DNA of 64,000 nucleotides from Acetatifactor sp. (GTDB lineage Bacteria; Bacillota; Clostridia; Lachnospirales; Lachnospiraceae). Position numbers and translations under genes: made by a program. Positions 54,303 to 64,000 of this stretch are shown here, one piece after another (the first letter of the stretch is position 1; each line of letters starts with the position of its first letter). Below the pieces are notes generated by a model. The model was given only the letters and a program-made list of their open reading frames with translations. It ran no database searches and was not told the DNA's origin. The DNA lies in contig JAFLRM010000007.1 in assembly GCA_022511465.1 (NCBI GenBank), forward strand, positions 17,878 through 81,877, read 5' to 3'.

Positions 54303-54369
54303 ACCGACAGCCAAGTCTAAGAAGAAAGCCAAACTTGTTGGACTTTTCGCAGAGCCTACCGCTTTTCCC

Positions 54370-54398
54370 TTGCTTTTCCCATTGGGATGTTGTATATT
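54370..54398 (+). promoter_or_regulatory. Promoter of argG
   Basis: TTGCTT (54370-54375) and TATATT (54393-54398) are 17 bases apart, about 55 bases before argG. No strong terminator separates the DUF4157 gene from it. Confidence 0.5.
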
Positions 54399-54452
54399 AT
54401 TCAAGACGTCTATTACTTTTTTACGAATACATATTTAAGGGAGGCATTTTTT

Positions 54453-55685
54453 ATGAAAGAGAAAGTTATTTTGGCTTACTCCGGCGGTCTGGACACCACC
54501 GCAATCATCCCCTGGTTGAAAGAGAACTTCGACTATGAGGTTATCTGTGTCTGTGTAGACTGCGGACAGGAGGAAGAGCTGGACGGCCTGGAAGCGAGAG
54601 CAAAGTCCTGCGGCGCTTCCAAGCTTTATATCGAGGATGTGGTTGACGAGTTCTGTGACAAGTATATTATTCCCTGTGTACAGGCTCACTCTGTATACGA
54701 GAACAAGTATCTGCTGGGCACTTCCATGGCAAGACCTCTGATCGCCAAGAAGCTGGTGGAGATCGCAAGGAAAGAGAACGCTTCCGCCATCTGCCACGGC
54801 GCTACCGGCAAGGGCAACGACCAGATCCGCTTCGAGCTTGGCATCAAGGCTCTGGCTCCCGATCTGAAGATCATCGCTGCCTGGAGAAACGAGAAATGGA
54901 CCATGGACTCCCGCGAGTCCGAGATCGCATACTGCGAGGCACACGGCATTCATCTGCCTTTCTCCGCAGATTCCTCCTACAGCCGCGACCGCAATATCTG
55001 GCACATCAGCCACGAGGGACTGGAGCTGGAGGATCCCGCAAACGAGCCCAACTTTGATCATCTTCTGGTGTTGGGCACCACACCGGAGAAGGCTCCCGAC
55101 GAGGGCGAGTATGTGACCATGACCTTCGAAAAGGGTGTTCCCACCTCCGTGAACGGCAAGAAAATGAAAGTTTCCGATATCATCCGCACTCTGAACGAGC
55201 TGGGCGGCAAGCACGGCATTGGCATCGTGGACATCGTGGAGAACCGCGTGGTGGGCATGAAGTCCCGCGGTGTATATGAGACTCCCGGCGGCACGATCCT
55301 GATGGAGGCTCACCAACAGCTTGAGGAGCTGATCTTAGACCGCGACACCTATGCGCTCAAGAACGAGATGGGCATCCGCTTTGCAAGCCTGGTGTATGAG
55401 GGCAAGTGGTTCACCCCCCTCCGTGAGGCAGAGCAGGCATTTATTGAGAAGACACAGGAGTATGTGACCGGTGAAGTGAAGTTCAAGCTCTACAAGGGCA
55501 ACATCATCAAGGCCGGCACCACCTCTCCCTACTCTCTCTACAACGAGAAGATTGCATCCTTCACCACCGGCGATCTGTATGATCATCACGATGCGGAGGG
55601 CTTTATCAATCTATTTGGTCTCTCCAGCAAGGTGCGCGCGATGAAGCAGCAGGAGCAGGGCATTGATCCGATGAAAAACGTGTAA
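54453..55685 (+). CDS. argG: Argininosuccinate synthase
   Basis: 410 residues with the ATP PP-loop [24 protein letters not shown] and the C-terminal tetramer segment. It joins citrulline and aspartate. AAGGGAGG precedes the ATG at 54453. Its GC and codon bias are high and distinct from the preceding toxin-like gene. It is 2.9 kb from argC on the opposite strand; argH and argF are not in the window. Confidence 0.97.
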   Translation: MKEKVILAYSGGLDTTAIIPWLKENFDYEVICVCVDCGQEEELDGLEARAKSCGASKLYIEDVVDEFCDKYIIPCVQAHSVYENKYLLGTSMARPLIAKKLVEIARKENASAICHGATGKGNDQIRFELGIKALAPDLKIIAAWRNEKWTMDSRESEIAYCEAHGIHLPFSADSSYSRDRNIWHISHEGLELEDPANEPNFDHLLVLGTTPEKAPDEGEYVTMTFEKGVPTSVNGKKMKVSDIIRTLNELGGKHGIGIVDIVENRVVGMKSRGVYETPGGTILMEAHQQLEELILDRDTYALKNEMGIRFASLVYEGKWFTPLREAEQAFIEKTQEYVTGEVKFKLYKGNIIKAGTTSPYSLYNEKIASFTTGDLYDHHDAEGFINLFGLSSKVRAMKQQEQGIDPMKNV

Positions 55686-55695
55686 TGAGGTGACT

Positions 55696-55977
55696 ATGAA
55701 GGTACAGATTCTATTTTGGTGTTATGTACTGTTCATCAATATCACAGGTTTTATCCTCATGGGCATGGATAAAAAAAGAGCAATCCGGGGTGCATGGCGC
55801 ATCTCGGAGCGCTCTCTTTTTTTGACGGCTCTTCTGGGCGGGAGTCTCGGCTGCATCATTGGAATGGAACATTACCGCCACAAGACAAAGCACTGGTATT
55901 TCCGCTATGGAATGCGGGCTATTTTTGCTATAGAAACTTTTGGTTTAGCACTTCTCTATTGGAGATTCCTGCGATAA
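55696..55977 (+). CDS. DUF1294 membrane protein
   Basis: 93 residues with the DUF1294 signature: FILMGMDKKRAIRGAWRISE, LLGGSLGCIIGMEHYRHKTKH, and a final membrane helix. Two to three hydrophobic spans. Function unknown in the family. GAGGTG lies just before the ATG at 55696, ten bases after argG, so it is co-transcribed. Confidence 0.85.
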   Translation: MKVQILFWCYVLFINITGFILMGMDKKRAIRGAWRISERSLFLTALLGGSLGCIIGMEHYRHKTKHWYFRYGMRAIFAIETFGLALLYWRFLR

Positions 55978-55996
55978 AAAGCACATTAACTTTCCC

Positions 55997-56833
55997 TCAG
56001 ACAGTTACTACCACACCGCCGTCGTTGGAATACATGCTGCCGATGCCGGTGGTGTCGTTAACATACACCTTGGCGAACTTCTTCTTGGACAGGATCATTT
56101 GCTTTACCTGTTCAGCCCGCTCCGGTGCGTTGCAATGGGAAACGATCAGCGTGCGCTGTCCCTGTCCGGACATCTCTGATACCGCCACATCCGCCATCTT
56201 AGCAAGAGCTTTCTTGATGCCGATGCTCTGTCCTCTCTGAACGATAACTCCCTTATCTCCTGCCATTATCGGCTTAATATTTAAAGTGTTGGCCACCAAC
56301 GCTTTCACTCCGGACATTCGCCCGTTCTTTCTAAGTGTCTCCAGATTATCCAGCACAAAGTAGGTATGAACCGTGCTGCGAAAACTCTCAATCTGTTTAA
56401 CAACCTGCTCAAAAGGAAGCCCCTGCTCCTCCAGCTCCACCAGTTTTAACGCGATCTGCGTCTCACCGCCGCAGGCGGACTCCGAATCCACCACATGAAT
56501 CTGCTTCTCACCATACTTCTCCAGATACAGATTCTTTCCCAACATAGCGCTGTTGTAACTGCCGCTCAAGTGAGAAGACAATGTCACCACATAGACATGG
56601 TCTACCTCTGCACGGTACGCTTCCATAAATCGCTCCGGAGACGGGCATGAGGACTTGGGGCACTTGGGACACTCCGCCACCTTCTGTAGAAACTCGGCCT
56701 GATCAAAGGTCTCATCATCCATAATGTGATAGTCACCCACCTCAATTCCAAGGGGCACCGACTCAAATCTTTTATCCCCCCGGAATTCCTTAGGAATCTC
56801 GCAACAGCTGTCAACAACGATCTTATAACTCAT
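55997..56833 (-). CDS. DegV-family fatty-acid-binding protein
   Basis: 278 residues. YKIVVDSCCEIP at the start, TLSSHLSGSYNSAM and the GRMSGVKALVANTLNIKPI segment are DegV marks. DegV proteins hold a bound fatty acid for phosphorylation by FakA-type kinases, or act in other lipid transfer. GAGAAGG precedes the ATG. It converges with the DUF1294 gene and stands alone. Confidence 0.9.
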   Translation of the reverse strand: MSYKIVVDSCCEIPKEFRGDKRFESVPLGIEVGDYHIMDDETFDQAEFLQKVAECPKCPKSSCPSPERFMEAYRAEVDHVYVVTLSSHLSGSYNSAMLGKNLYLEKYGEKQIHVVDSESACGGETQIALKLVELEEQGLPFEQVVKQIESFRSTVHTYFVLDNLETLRKNGRMSGVKALVANTLNIKPIMAGDKGVIVQRGQSIGIKKALAKMADVAVSEMSGQGQRTLIVSHCNAPERAEQVKQMILSKKKFAKVYVNDTTGIGSMYSNDGGVVVTV

Positions 56834-56949
56834 ATCACCTTCTCCATTCTCAATAACCCGTTCACATAGTTTTTATTACTACTTATAATAGCATACAAAA
56901 CATCTATAGTAAAGAATAAAATACGTCTTTTTAAAGTTTTGTAAAAAAA

Positions 56950-56978
56950 TGTACAGGGATCACATTTCATGATATGAT
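56950..56978 (+). promoter_or_regulatory. Possible promoter of the DUF5721 gene
   Basis: TGTACA (56950-56955) and TATGAT (56973-56978) are 17 bases apart. The -35 box is weak. The start codon is 77 bases further. Confidence 0.4.
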
Positions 56979-57055
56979 ATGCGAGAGGACAGAGAGGACG
57001 CGATATGTTTCCGGAAATCTGCTCATAAATGGCAATACAGAATGGGAGAAATTCT

Positions 57056-57556
57056 ATGACAACCTTTGAGATTACCGCTTTAAAACCTTTGATGAACCAG
57101 CTTTTGGCCGGTGATACCTTTGACAGTTTCCTCTTGGAGGAATCCACTATATGCACCGCCCTCACCTACACCGTTGACGGGCATATCAACACGGCTTTTT
57201 ATCCCGCAGAAGAACGTGGAGAAGAATGTCTCCCTTACGAGTTTCAGCCCTGGAGCGATATAAAGGGCTTGTTCTTTGACCTGATCAAGGGAAAACACAC
57301 GCCCCTCTCTTTTAAATTCGTGCTTCACTATAAACCGGAGCAAGCCGCCTCCCTGCTTGCGCAGGCGGCGTGCGATGTGGATACTTCCCTGATCCGGGCA
57401 CTGGTGCTCACCGTTAAATACGATGGCAGCAAAGCCAATATCACTACGGGAATATCCTACAATACTTTTGTCATGAGCAAGGAGCCTGATGCCATCTGGG
57501 ACAAGGCAGTGGCCGGTTTTCTGACTGAAAAAGGGATTTCCTTTGAAATCCCTTAA
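57056..57556 (+). CDS. DUF5721 family protein
   Basis: 166 residues starting MTTFEITALKPLMNQLLAG, then FDSFLLEESTICTALTYTVDGHIN, which I recognise as the DUF5721 pattern known from Lachnospiraceae. No signal peptide or membrane span. Function unknown. GGGAG lies seven bases before the ATG at 57056; an upstream in-frame ATG at 57029 has no site. Its 3' end carries the terminator of the convergent spoVAE gene. Confidence 0.75.
   Translation: MTTFEITALKPLMNQLLAGDTFDSFLLEESTICTALTYTVDGHINTAFYPAEERGEECLPYEFQPWSDIKGLFFDLIKGKHTPLSFKFVLHYKPEQAASLLAQAACDVDTSLIRALVLTVKYDGSKANITTGISYNTFVMSKEPDAIWDKAVAGFLTEKGISFEIP
57526..57554 (-). terminator. Terminator of spoVAE, inside the end of the DUF5721 gene
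   Basis: AAGGGATTTC (57531-57540) and GAAATCCCTT (57545-57554) form a perfect 10-bp stem, and the minus strand then has TTTTT. It also lies at the plus-strand gene's end and may serve both. Confidence 0.7.
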
Positions 57557-57562
57557 GTTTCA

Positions 57563-57919
57563 TTATTTCCTCATCTTGGGCTTGAAGATCAGACTGGCCA
57601 GATAGCCGAAGATCAAAGCTGCAGAGCATCCCACGGCACCGGCTTTAAAACCGCCCGCGAAAAGTCCCAGAAAACCCTGCTCTCTGATTGCCTCTTTAAC
57701 CCCCTTCATCAGGATGTTTCCAAAACCCAAAAGCGGCACGCTGGCACCCGCTCCCGCAAACTCCTGAAAGGGTTCATACCATCCGATCGCGCTGATCACG
57801 GCACCTGTCACCACCAAAAGCACCATGATCCTGCCGGGCATCATCTTCGTCTTTTCCATTAAAATCTGCACCAACACACAGATCAGGCCGCCAACCCAAA
57901 ACGCATTTACATAATCCAT
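57563..57919 (-). CDS. spoVAE: Stage V sporulation protein AE (SpoVAEb type)
   Basis: 118 residues with three to four membrane helices and the family pattern MDYVNAFWVGGLICVLVQIL, GAGASVPLLGFGNILMKGV and GFKAGAVGCSAALIFGYL. It is part of the channel that moves dipicolinic acid into the spore. The preceding genes are EamA, RidA and an unknown gene, so it is separated from spoVAD by three genes. GGAG precedes the ATG. Confidence 0.9.
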   Translation of the reverse strand: MDYVNAFWVGGLICVLVQILMEKTKMMPGRIMVLLVVTGAVISAIGWYEPFQEFAGAGASVPLLGFGNILMKGVKEAIREQGFLGLFAGGFKAGAVGCSAALIFGYLASLIFKPKMRK

Positions 57920-57987
57920 CCTGCTACTACTCCTTTTCCCTGCCTTATTCAGACAGAACTTTGGAGTCTAGTGTCTGCATTTTCTTG

Positions 57988-58932
57988 TCAATTATGTATC
58001 GTTTCGCTATTCTTCTTTTTTTGTCCAAAAGAAAACCATTCCGCAGGCAGCTGCACCAAAATGACCGCGATAAATACAATGGCGCAGCCGGCAATCTGCC
58101 TGAGTGTCATGCTCTGATCCGTCTTTAGCAACCCGATCTTGTAAGCTGCCCAGCCTGCCACAGTAGCCACAACGGACTCCATACTCAAGATCAGCGCCGC
58201 CACCGTAGGATTGACGCCCTTTTGACCCACGATCTGCAGAGTGTAACCAACTCCACAGCTCAAAACGCCGGCATACAGAAGCGTCCCTGCTCCGTCTCTG
58301 AGCTGTAGGAACGTGGGAGCCCCCCAGATGAGAGCCGCTGCGGTACACACCACCCCGCAGATCAGAAACTGAATACAGGAGACGATCACTCCCTCCGCCT
58401 GCTCCGCATAGTGATCCACGATCATGATGTGAGCGGCAAAGATAACCGCACACAAAAATACCATAATATCACCGCGCCCCAAAGAGAAACTCTCCGTCAT
58501 ACAGAGAAGATACATACCCACTGCCGCCATAGCCGCCCCTATCCACACTATTGCAGACACCTTTCTTCGAAAAAAGATCCCGCCGATGGGGACAAAGATA
58601 ATGTACAGCGTGGTGATAAAACCGGCCTTTCCCACCGTGGTGTAGAAAATGCCATACTGCTGCAGTGTGCTGGCTACGGTCAGTGCGATACCGCACCAGA
58701 TCCCTGCCCGGATCGTCACCGGCCAGTTGACGGGTACCGCCTTTTCCCCTGCTGCCCTGCGGGTGATCACAATGTACAAAAGCAGCACGAGAGCGCCGAT
58801 AAGCGCTCTTATGCCGTTAAAAGTAAAGGGATGCATATATTCCATCCCCTTGCTCTGGGAAACGAATGCCATTCCCCATATACACGCCGTCAAAAAGAGT
58901 AAAAAGCTGTTTCGCGTTTTCTGTCTGCTCAT
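57988..58932 (-). CDS. EamA-type DMT-family transporter
   Basis: 314 residues with ten membrane helices in two EamA halves (IWGMAFVSQSKGMEYMHPFTFNGIRALIG in the first; LILSMESVVATVAGWA in the second). It is probably a metabolite or drug exporter; substrate unknown. Its ATG overlaps the ridA stop as ATGA, so translation is coupled with RidA. Confidence 0.88.
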   Translation of the reverse strand: MSRQKTRNSFLLFLTACIWGMAFVSQSKGMEYMHPFTFNGIRALIGALVLLLYIVITRRAAGEKAVPVNWPVTIRAGIWCGIALTVASTLQQYGIFYTTVGKAGFITTLYIIFVPIGGIFFRRKVSAIVWIGAAMAAVGMYLLCMTESFSLGRGDIMVFLCAVIFAAHIMIVDHYAEQAEGVIVSCIQFLICGVVCTAAALIWGAPTFLQLRDGAGTLLYAGVLSCGVGYTLQIVGQKGVNPTVAALILSMESVVATVAGWAAYKIGLLKTDQSMTLRQIAGCAIVFIAVILVQLPAEWFSFGQKKKNSETIHN

Positions 58933-59303
58933 AGTTCTGCGATCACTTCCACCTCACAGAGCACATTCTTGGGAAGTGTCTTGACCGCTACGCAGCTTCT
59001 GGCCGGTTTCTCGGTGAAATACTTCGCGTACACCTCGTTGAAAGCCGAAAAGTCATCCATATCCGCCAGAAAACAAGTGGTCTTTACCACCTTTGTATAG
59101 TCGGTTCCGGCCTCCGCAAGAACCTCACCTACATTCTTGATGGCCTGCTCTGCCTGCTCGGTAATATTCTTACCCTCGATCTCACCGGTCGCAGGATTGA
59201 TGGGGATCTGACCCGATGCAAAGAGCAGATTGCCCGTGATGATTCCCTGAGAATAGGGGCCGATCGCTGCAGGCGCCTTCTGTGTAGAAACTTTCTTTAA
59301 CAT
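58929..59303 (-). CDS. ridA: RidA-family enamine/imine deaminase
   Basis: 124 residues of the YjgF/RidA group: IGPYSQGIITGNLLFASGQIPI and ARSCVAVKTLPKNVLCEVEVIAEL, with the conserved R of PARSCV. It hydrolyses reactive enamines from PLP enzymes. The ATG at 59303 is chosen because AGGAG is eight bases upstream; an ATG at 59309 would be only two bases from it. Coupled to the downstream transporter. Confidence 0.93.
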   Translation of the reverse strand: MLKKVSTQKAPAAIGPYSQGIITGNLLFASGQIPINPATGEIEGKNITEQAEQAIKNVGEVLAEAGTDYTKVVKTTCFLADMDDFSAFNEVYAKYFTEKPARSCVAVKTLPKNVLCEVEVIAEL

Positions 59304-59370
59304 ATCCATATCTCCTCTTCTCGTAGTTTCGATAATCGAAGCAGGGGGCTTCTTCGGTCGGATAAGCCTG

Positions 59371-59616
59371 TCAGCTACCTACCTCCGGCTCGTCAAACTC
59401 TGCCGTCACATAGAAACCTCTGTCGTTCTCCACAATGTCCACCACTTCGCCCTCCCTGCTCTGCAGGCGGTTCCGAAAAGGAATATTGGCCGACATTGCC
59501 AGCGCAGGGTTGATGGTGTAATAATAGCTGCTGGGAAGCAACCCTTCAGTCACCGTTATCTTGCGCCCGACCTCAAGCAGGCCTGGACGTTCCATCTTAA
59601 ACTCCATTCTGCGCAT
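59371..59616 (-). CDS. Small protein of unknown function
   Basis: 81 residues, without membrane span: MRRMEFKMERPGLLEVGRKI, then a beta-rich C-terminus (GEVVDIVENDRGFYVTAEFDE). The GGTTGGTG before the ATG is a modest site. It sits between spoVAD and ridA, with similar codon use to both. Not recognised. Confidence 0.6.
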   Translation of the reverse strand: MRRMEFKMERPGLLEVGRKITVTEGLLPSSYYYTINPALAMSANIPFRNRLQSREGEVVDIVENDRGFYVTAEFDEPEVGS

Positions 59617-59685
59617 AGGATCACCAACCTTTTGTGAATCATTTTAGCAGTTTCTTACCGCCAATGCAACCATATTTTGGCAGTG

Positions 59686-60723
59686 TCAGCCAATCTTCTC
59701 CAACACCACCGCATGCGCGATGCCCGGCACACTCTGGCCTTCATTAAAGCTGGTCTTGCTGAGAAGCGCACCTGTGGGCATGAAAAGTACTTTCTTCCAG
59801 TGCCCTTCCTCCAACTGCTTCAAAATATAGGCTGACAGCGTCACGGCACTGCAGCCGCAGCCGCTTCCCCCAGCGTGGGTGTCCTGTGACTGCGCGTCAA
59901 AGATCTCAATTCCACAATCCATATGGACAGCGGAGATGTCATAGCCTTTCTCCCGCAGCAGATCAATAAGGACTGTCTGACCTACAGTTCCCAGGTCGCC
60001 CGTAATGATCTTGTCGTAATCCTCCGGTTGACTACTCCAGTCACTGAAATGTTGTTCCAGCGTAGAAGCCGCTGCCGGAGCCATGCACGCGCCCATGTTC
60101 ATGGAATCCTTCAGACCGTAGTCCACAATCTTTCCCACTGTCACGCCGGTAATGCGTGCTCTCGCCTTATTATCCGCATTCTCGCTGCTTAAGACAAAGG
60201 CTCCGCTTCCGGTCACTGTCCAAGTGGCGGAAAGCGGTCTCTGGTTCCCATACTCCAGCGGAAATCGAAACTCTTTCTCCGCACTGGCAAAATGACTGGA
60301 AGTGACACAGACCACTTTGTCCGCATATCCACCGGCTATGCTCATAGCCCCCAGCGCGAGACTCTCTCCACAGGTGGAACAGGCCCCATATACACCCAGT
60401 AGTGGTATGTTGTAGCTTGATATACCAAATGATGTGGCTATCGATTGACCAAGTAAGTCACCGGCAAAAATAAAGGAAACGTCCTCTGGCTTCAACTTGG
60501 CCTTGCCCAACGCCAAATAGACTGCGTCTTTCTGCAGGTTACTCTCCGCCTCCTCCCAGGTATTGCACCCAAAGAGGTCGTCCTCCCCCACCATGTCAAA
60601 CAGCAGTCCCAGTGGGCCCTCTCCTTCCTTCTTGCCGACCACACTGGCACTGCTGCTGATATATACGTCTCTTCCCAGCTTCACGCTGGACCTTCCCAAT
60701 CTTTGATCTGAACTTTGACTCAT
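59686..60723 (-). CDS. spoVAD: Stage V sporulation protein AD
   Basis: 345 residues with the thiolase-like SpoVAD pattern: SFIFAGDLLGQSIATSFG, GVYGACSTCGESLALGA and HAGGSGCGCSAVTLSAYIL. SpoVAD binds dipicolinic acid in the inner spore membrane. GGAGAG lies about 11 bases before the ATG. spoVAC, normally adjacent, is absent here. Confidence 0.94.
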   Translation of the reverse strand: MSQSSDQRLGRSSVKLGRDVYISSSASVVGKKEGEGPLGLLFDMVGEDDLFGCNTWEEAESNLQKDAVYLALGKAKLKPEDVSFIFAGDLLGQSIATSFGISSYNIPLLGVYGACSTCGESLALGAMSIAGGYADKVVCVTSSHFASAEKEFRFPLEYGNQRPLSATWTVTGSGAFVLSSENADNKARARITGVTVGKIVDYGLKDSMNMGACMAPAAASTLEQHFSDWSSQPEDYDKIITGDLGTVGQTVLIDLLREKGYDISAVHMDCGIEIFDAQSQDTHAGGSGCGCSAVTLSAYILKQLEEGHWKKVLFMPTGALLSKTSFNEGQSVPGIAHAVVLEKIG

Positions 60724-60801
60724 CGTCCCGCCACTCTCCTTTAAAAAGTTTTGGGACTATTGTCTCCGACTTTTGCTATTTTATGCGGTTTTTGACACAG
60801 G

Positions 60802-61527
60802 TCATTGCTTACTTGTGCCTGTCTCTTCCACCAAAACTACATAACTGCTGACCACATACAGTACTTCACCGTTGTGCTCTACTCTGGACCATCCGGAATC
60901 CGGGCTATACCCGGTACGATGCACCTGCTCACCAGCCTCCAGATGCGCCCTGACCGTGGTGTCGCCCTGGGAGGTACTGGGCTCTGTGCGCAGATTCACG
61001 TACTCCTTTGGCGTGACCACGTCATCACAGTCCCGAAAGACAACTACATTGTGATCTGCAGTCAGGAAAAAGTTTCGATTAGTGGGCCCTACCACCGGCT
61101 TGTAATCCAGATCCGTAGTCAAATACTCTGACACAGCGTATACCGTCTGCCCGTTCCATTCAAGACACGACCAGCCGGTACTTTCATTCACACCGGTGCG
61201 GGTTAAAGTCTCTCCGTTCAACAGCTGTGACACTATATTATCACCCATAGTCGGCTCTGAGCGCAGATTGGTCAGATCCTTTGCGGTCACTGTATCATTT
61301 ACCTCAAGAAAATCCTCTGCTTTCGCATCGTCATCCTCCGTGGGCACCAACCCATCCGCAGGCTCTACACTGTCTGTGCCCGCCACATTCTCCACTTCCA
61401 GCAGTTCCCCACTGTTTCGGTCTCTGGGCGTCGTCACCCAGACAAACACGCACAGCAGAATGCCAAGGCCCAGAATGACTCCAATAGTCACCGCGTTTCG
61501 AACCACAAGTAATTTCTTTTCAGACAT
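60802..61527 (-). CDS. Membrane-anchored protein with two SH3b domains
   Basis: 241 residues. A short cytoplasmic start and one helix (VTIGVILGLGILLCVFVWV) place the rest outside. An acidic linker leads to two SH3b repeats: VTAKDLTNLRSEPTMGDNIV and VTPKEYVNLRTEPSTSQGD, each ending in a W/Y-rich strand. SH3b domains usually bind peptidoglycan. AGGAG precedes the ATG. It lies 9 bases after trpS and is co-transcribed. Confidence 0.78.
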   Translation of the reverse strand: MSEKKLLVVRNAVTIGVILGLGILLCVFVWVTTPRDRNSGELLEVENVAGTDSVEPADGLVPTEDDDAKAEDFLEVNDTVTAKDLTNLRSEPTMGDNIVSQLLNGETLTRTGVNESTGWSCLEWNGQTVYAVSEYLTTDLDYKPVVGPTNRNFFLTADHNVVVFRDCDDVVTPKEYVNLRTEPSTSQGDTTVRAHLEAGEQVHRTGYSPDSGWSRVEHNGEVLYVVSSYVVLVEETGTSKQ

Positions 61528-61535
61528 TATATCTC

Positions 61536-62651
<1,116 letters not shown>

Positions 62652-62662
62652 TCAAATATATA

Positions 62663-63523
62663 TCATACCATCTTTTTCCCTGATAGCAAGTAGTTTTTCA
62701 GCGAGAAACGATTAGAAGAGTTGCGCAAAAACATCTGTGTTTCAAAGACATTATCCGTGACTATTCCGTCGGCTCCGCTGTCCACTATCATCTGCATGAC
62801 GCTCCATCTATTTGCCGTCCATCCATAGATCGGCTTATTTTGCTCATGGATCCTGTCCACCATGTCTTCACTTAAGTTGACTGCCTCGATACTGTAGCTG
62901 TCCGCCCAGTCCATCTCATACTGTTCTTCCGTCAGATCGTGTGCAATGAACACCGTAGGGATCCCCGCATCCAGCTGCTTGACACGCTCCAGAATCGAAG
63001 CGTTCATAGACCCCACAATGCAGGTTCGATCCATCTGATAGCGGTGCAACAGTTCCACCACCGCTGCCTCCAGTCCCACCTCATGTCCGGTATATTTCAG
63101 CTCGATCATAAGACCAATTCGACCGTCCGCACATTGTAGGAACTGCTCCAGCGTGGCAATCCGCTCCCCGTGATAGGCATCGGAAAAGGCAGTGCCCACT
63201 TCATATCCGGCAATCTCCTCGTAGTCCACTTCCCACACATTGCGATCCACACCCGCTGTCCGCAGAAAATTCCAATCGTGCATGACGATCAAGGTGCCGT
63301 CAGCGAGCTGCTGCACATCAATCTCGGCTATGGGAGCGCCGTCCCGAATCGCCTGTTCTAACGCCGCCAATGTGTTCTCCGGCGCAATACTTGCTCCGGC
63401 CCTATGTGCTACAATGGTAATGGCAGACTCCGGCTGTCCCACGGCATCCACGTCCAGAAGCGCCCCTGTAGTCCAAAATACAATCGCACAGATCACAAGA
63501 AAACATCCTCTCAGTCGCTTCAT
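62663..63523 (-). CDS. Glycerophosphodiester phosphodiesterase
   Basis: 286 residues. An N-terminal signal or anchor helix precedes the GDPD barrel: IVAHRAGASIAPENTLAA, EIDVQQLADGTLIVMHDWNF, IELKYTG, and WTANRW late. The catalytic histidines and the E-D pair are present. It releases glycerol 3-phosphate from phospholipid head groups outside the membrane. GGAGGG precedes the ATG at 63523. trpS follows 38 bases downstream. Confidence 0.9.
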   Translation of the reverse strand: MKRLRGCFLVICAIVFWTTGALLDVDAVGQPESAITIVAHRAGASIAPENTLAALEQAIRDGAPIAEIDVQQLADGTLIVMHDWNFLRTAGVDRNVWEVDYEEIAGYEVGTAFSDAYHGERIATLEQFLQCADGRIGLMIELKYTGHEVGLEAAVVELLHRYQMDRTCIVGSMNASILERVKQLDAGIPTVFIAHDLTEEQYEMDWADSYSIEAVNLSEDMVDRIHEQNKPIYGWTANRWSVMQMIVDSGADGIVTDNVFETQMFLRNSSNRFSLKNYLLSGKKMV

Positions 63524-63595
63524 GGGCAGCCCTCCTTCCACTGTGTAAAAAGTGGTTTCTATTAATATTATTCTAACACAATGTGGAAGGTTTTA

Positions 63596-63886
63596 TCATC
63601 TATAATTTTTAATTGGTTTATTGGATATTTTGACCTTACTATCTCCACTATGCTGCATAATCAGCTCTTCCATTGAGCTGATATCCCCATTTTGTTCATT
63701 GATCGCAACCATCAGCGGGCCTTCTATTTCATGTCCCAATTCATTTAATACTTTGAAACTTGCGTCATAATATCCATCTAAAAATTGTGATTTCTTAACA
63801 AATAATAACTGTAACGAATAATATTGGTTTTTATTCCTATTGGCACAATTGTGAGCGATATTCGTTATTTCTTCTACTGTCAACAT
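63596..63886 (-). CDS. Hypothetical protein
   Basis: 96 residues, mixed helix and strand, AT-rich compared with its neighbours: MLTVEEITNIAHNCANRNK, then QYYSLQLLFVKKSQFLDGYY and a basic end. GGAG lies ten bases before the ATG. It starts 34 bases after a gene that enters from the right edge. Not recognised; the composition hints at an acquired gene. Confidence 0.6.
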   Translation of the reverse strand: MLTVEEITNIAHNCANRNKNQYYSLQLLFVKKSQFLDGYYDASFKVLNELGHEIEGPLMVAINEQNGDISSMEELIMQHSGDSKVKISNKPIKNYR

Positions 63887-63920
63887 TGATATATTTCTCC
63901 AAGTATTGTTTGTTGGATGT

Positions 63921-64000
63921 TCACTTATTTCTAATATCCTCTAATAATTCCCGATCACACTCCGCGATCGCCATAATATCCTCGTCCGCCATACCGCGGT
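63921..64000 (-). CDS. 3' end of a gene entering from the right edge
   Basis: The minus strand reads 26 codons to a TGA at 63923-63921, ending AECDRELLEDIRNK. An ATG at 63992 lies within it, but without a ribosome binding site, so it is probably internal. The acidic, helical C-terminus cannot be assigned. It may form an operon with the 96-residue gene. Confidence 0.4.
   Translation of the reverse strand, partial: RGMADEDIMAIAECDRELLEDIRNK

Overview
The window looks like a chromosomal segment of a spore-forming Clostridia, most likely Lachnospiraceae. Most of it has roughly 50% GC. It carries SpoVAD and SpoVAEb, a GerMN-domain lipoprotein, ComEA/ComEC and Gram-positive style AGGAGG ribosome binding sites. 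Several small proteins resemble families I know mainly from Lachnospiraceae. Almost everything between 5 kb and 64 kb is on the minus strand, with a few plus-strand genes inserted. No rRNA, CRISPR array or intact transposase was found.

Region 1-5 kb is accessory. A tRNA-Trp gene is followed by a very AT-rich NACHT NTPase with about 30 C-terminal pentapeptide repeats (519-3293). Next come a 26-residue candidate holin-like type I toxin, a long hairpin that resembles two facing IS3/IS150-type ends, and a receiver-HD-GYP regulator. The composition change and the tRNA suggest a small acquired island.

Region 5-23 kb is mostly housekeeping: a DHH phosphoesterase, a TIR-membrane-WD40 protein coupled to radA and split by one in-frame amber codon, radA, clpC with a GntR-type regulator, an SH3 membrane protein, and purine genes in transcription order purE-purM-purN-purD. 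Region 20-36 kb holds an M29-type aminopeptidase with a long extra N-terminus, small membrane proteins, pyrE, a Sel1-repeat protein, a polyprenyl synthase, an amidohydrolase, indolepyruvate oxidoreductase (iorAB) with an acyl-CoA ligase, pyrF, a TPR lipoprotein, mscL with a zinc ribbon, and holA.

Region 36-52 kb has a divergent XRE/small-gene pair, comEC, a comEA-response regulator-histidine kinase-GerMN operon, an orphan solute-binding protein, and an arginine cluster argC-GNAT-argJ-(SRPBCC, membrane protein)-argB-argD. At 52.4-54.3 kb sits a lone DUF4157 protein with two HExxH zinc sites and a composition break between its halves, which looks like a polymorphic or contractile-injection-system effector. 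It lies just before argG. The remainder (55-64 kb) carries DegV, SpoVAEb, a DMT transporter, RidA, SpoVAD, an SH3 protein, trpS and a glycerophosphodiester phosphodiesterase.

The best candidates for undescribed biology are the DUF4157 double-zincin protein, the NACHT-pentapeptide NTPase with its small toxin neighbour, and the radA-coupled TIR-WD40 gene with an internal TAG. All family assignments are from reading the sequence; no database search was run.
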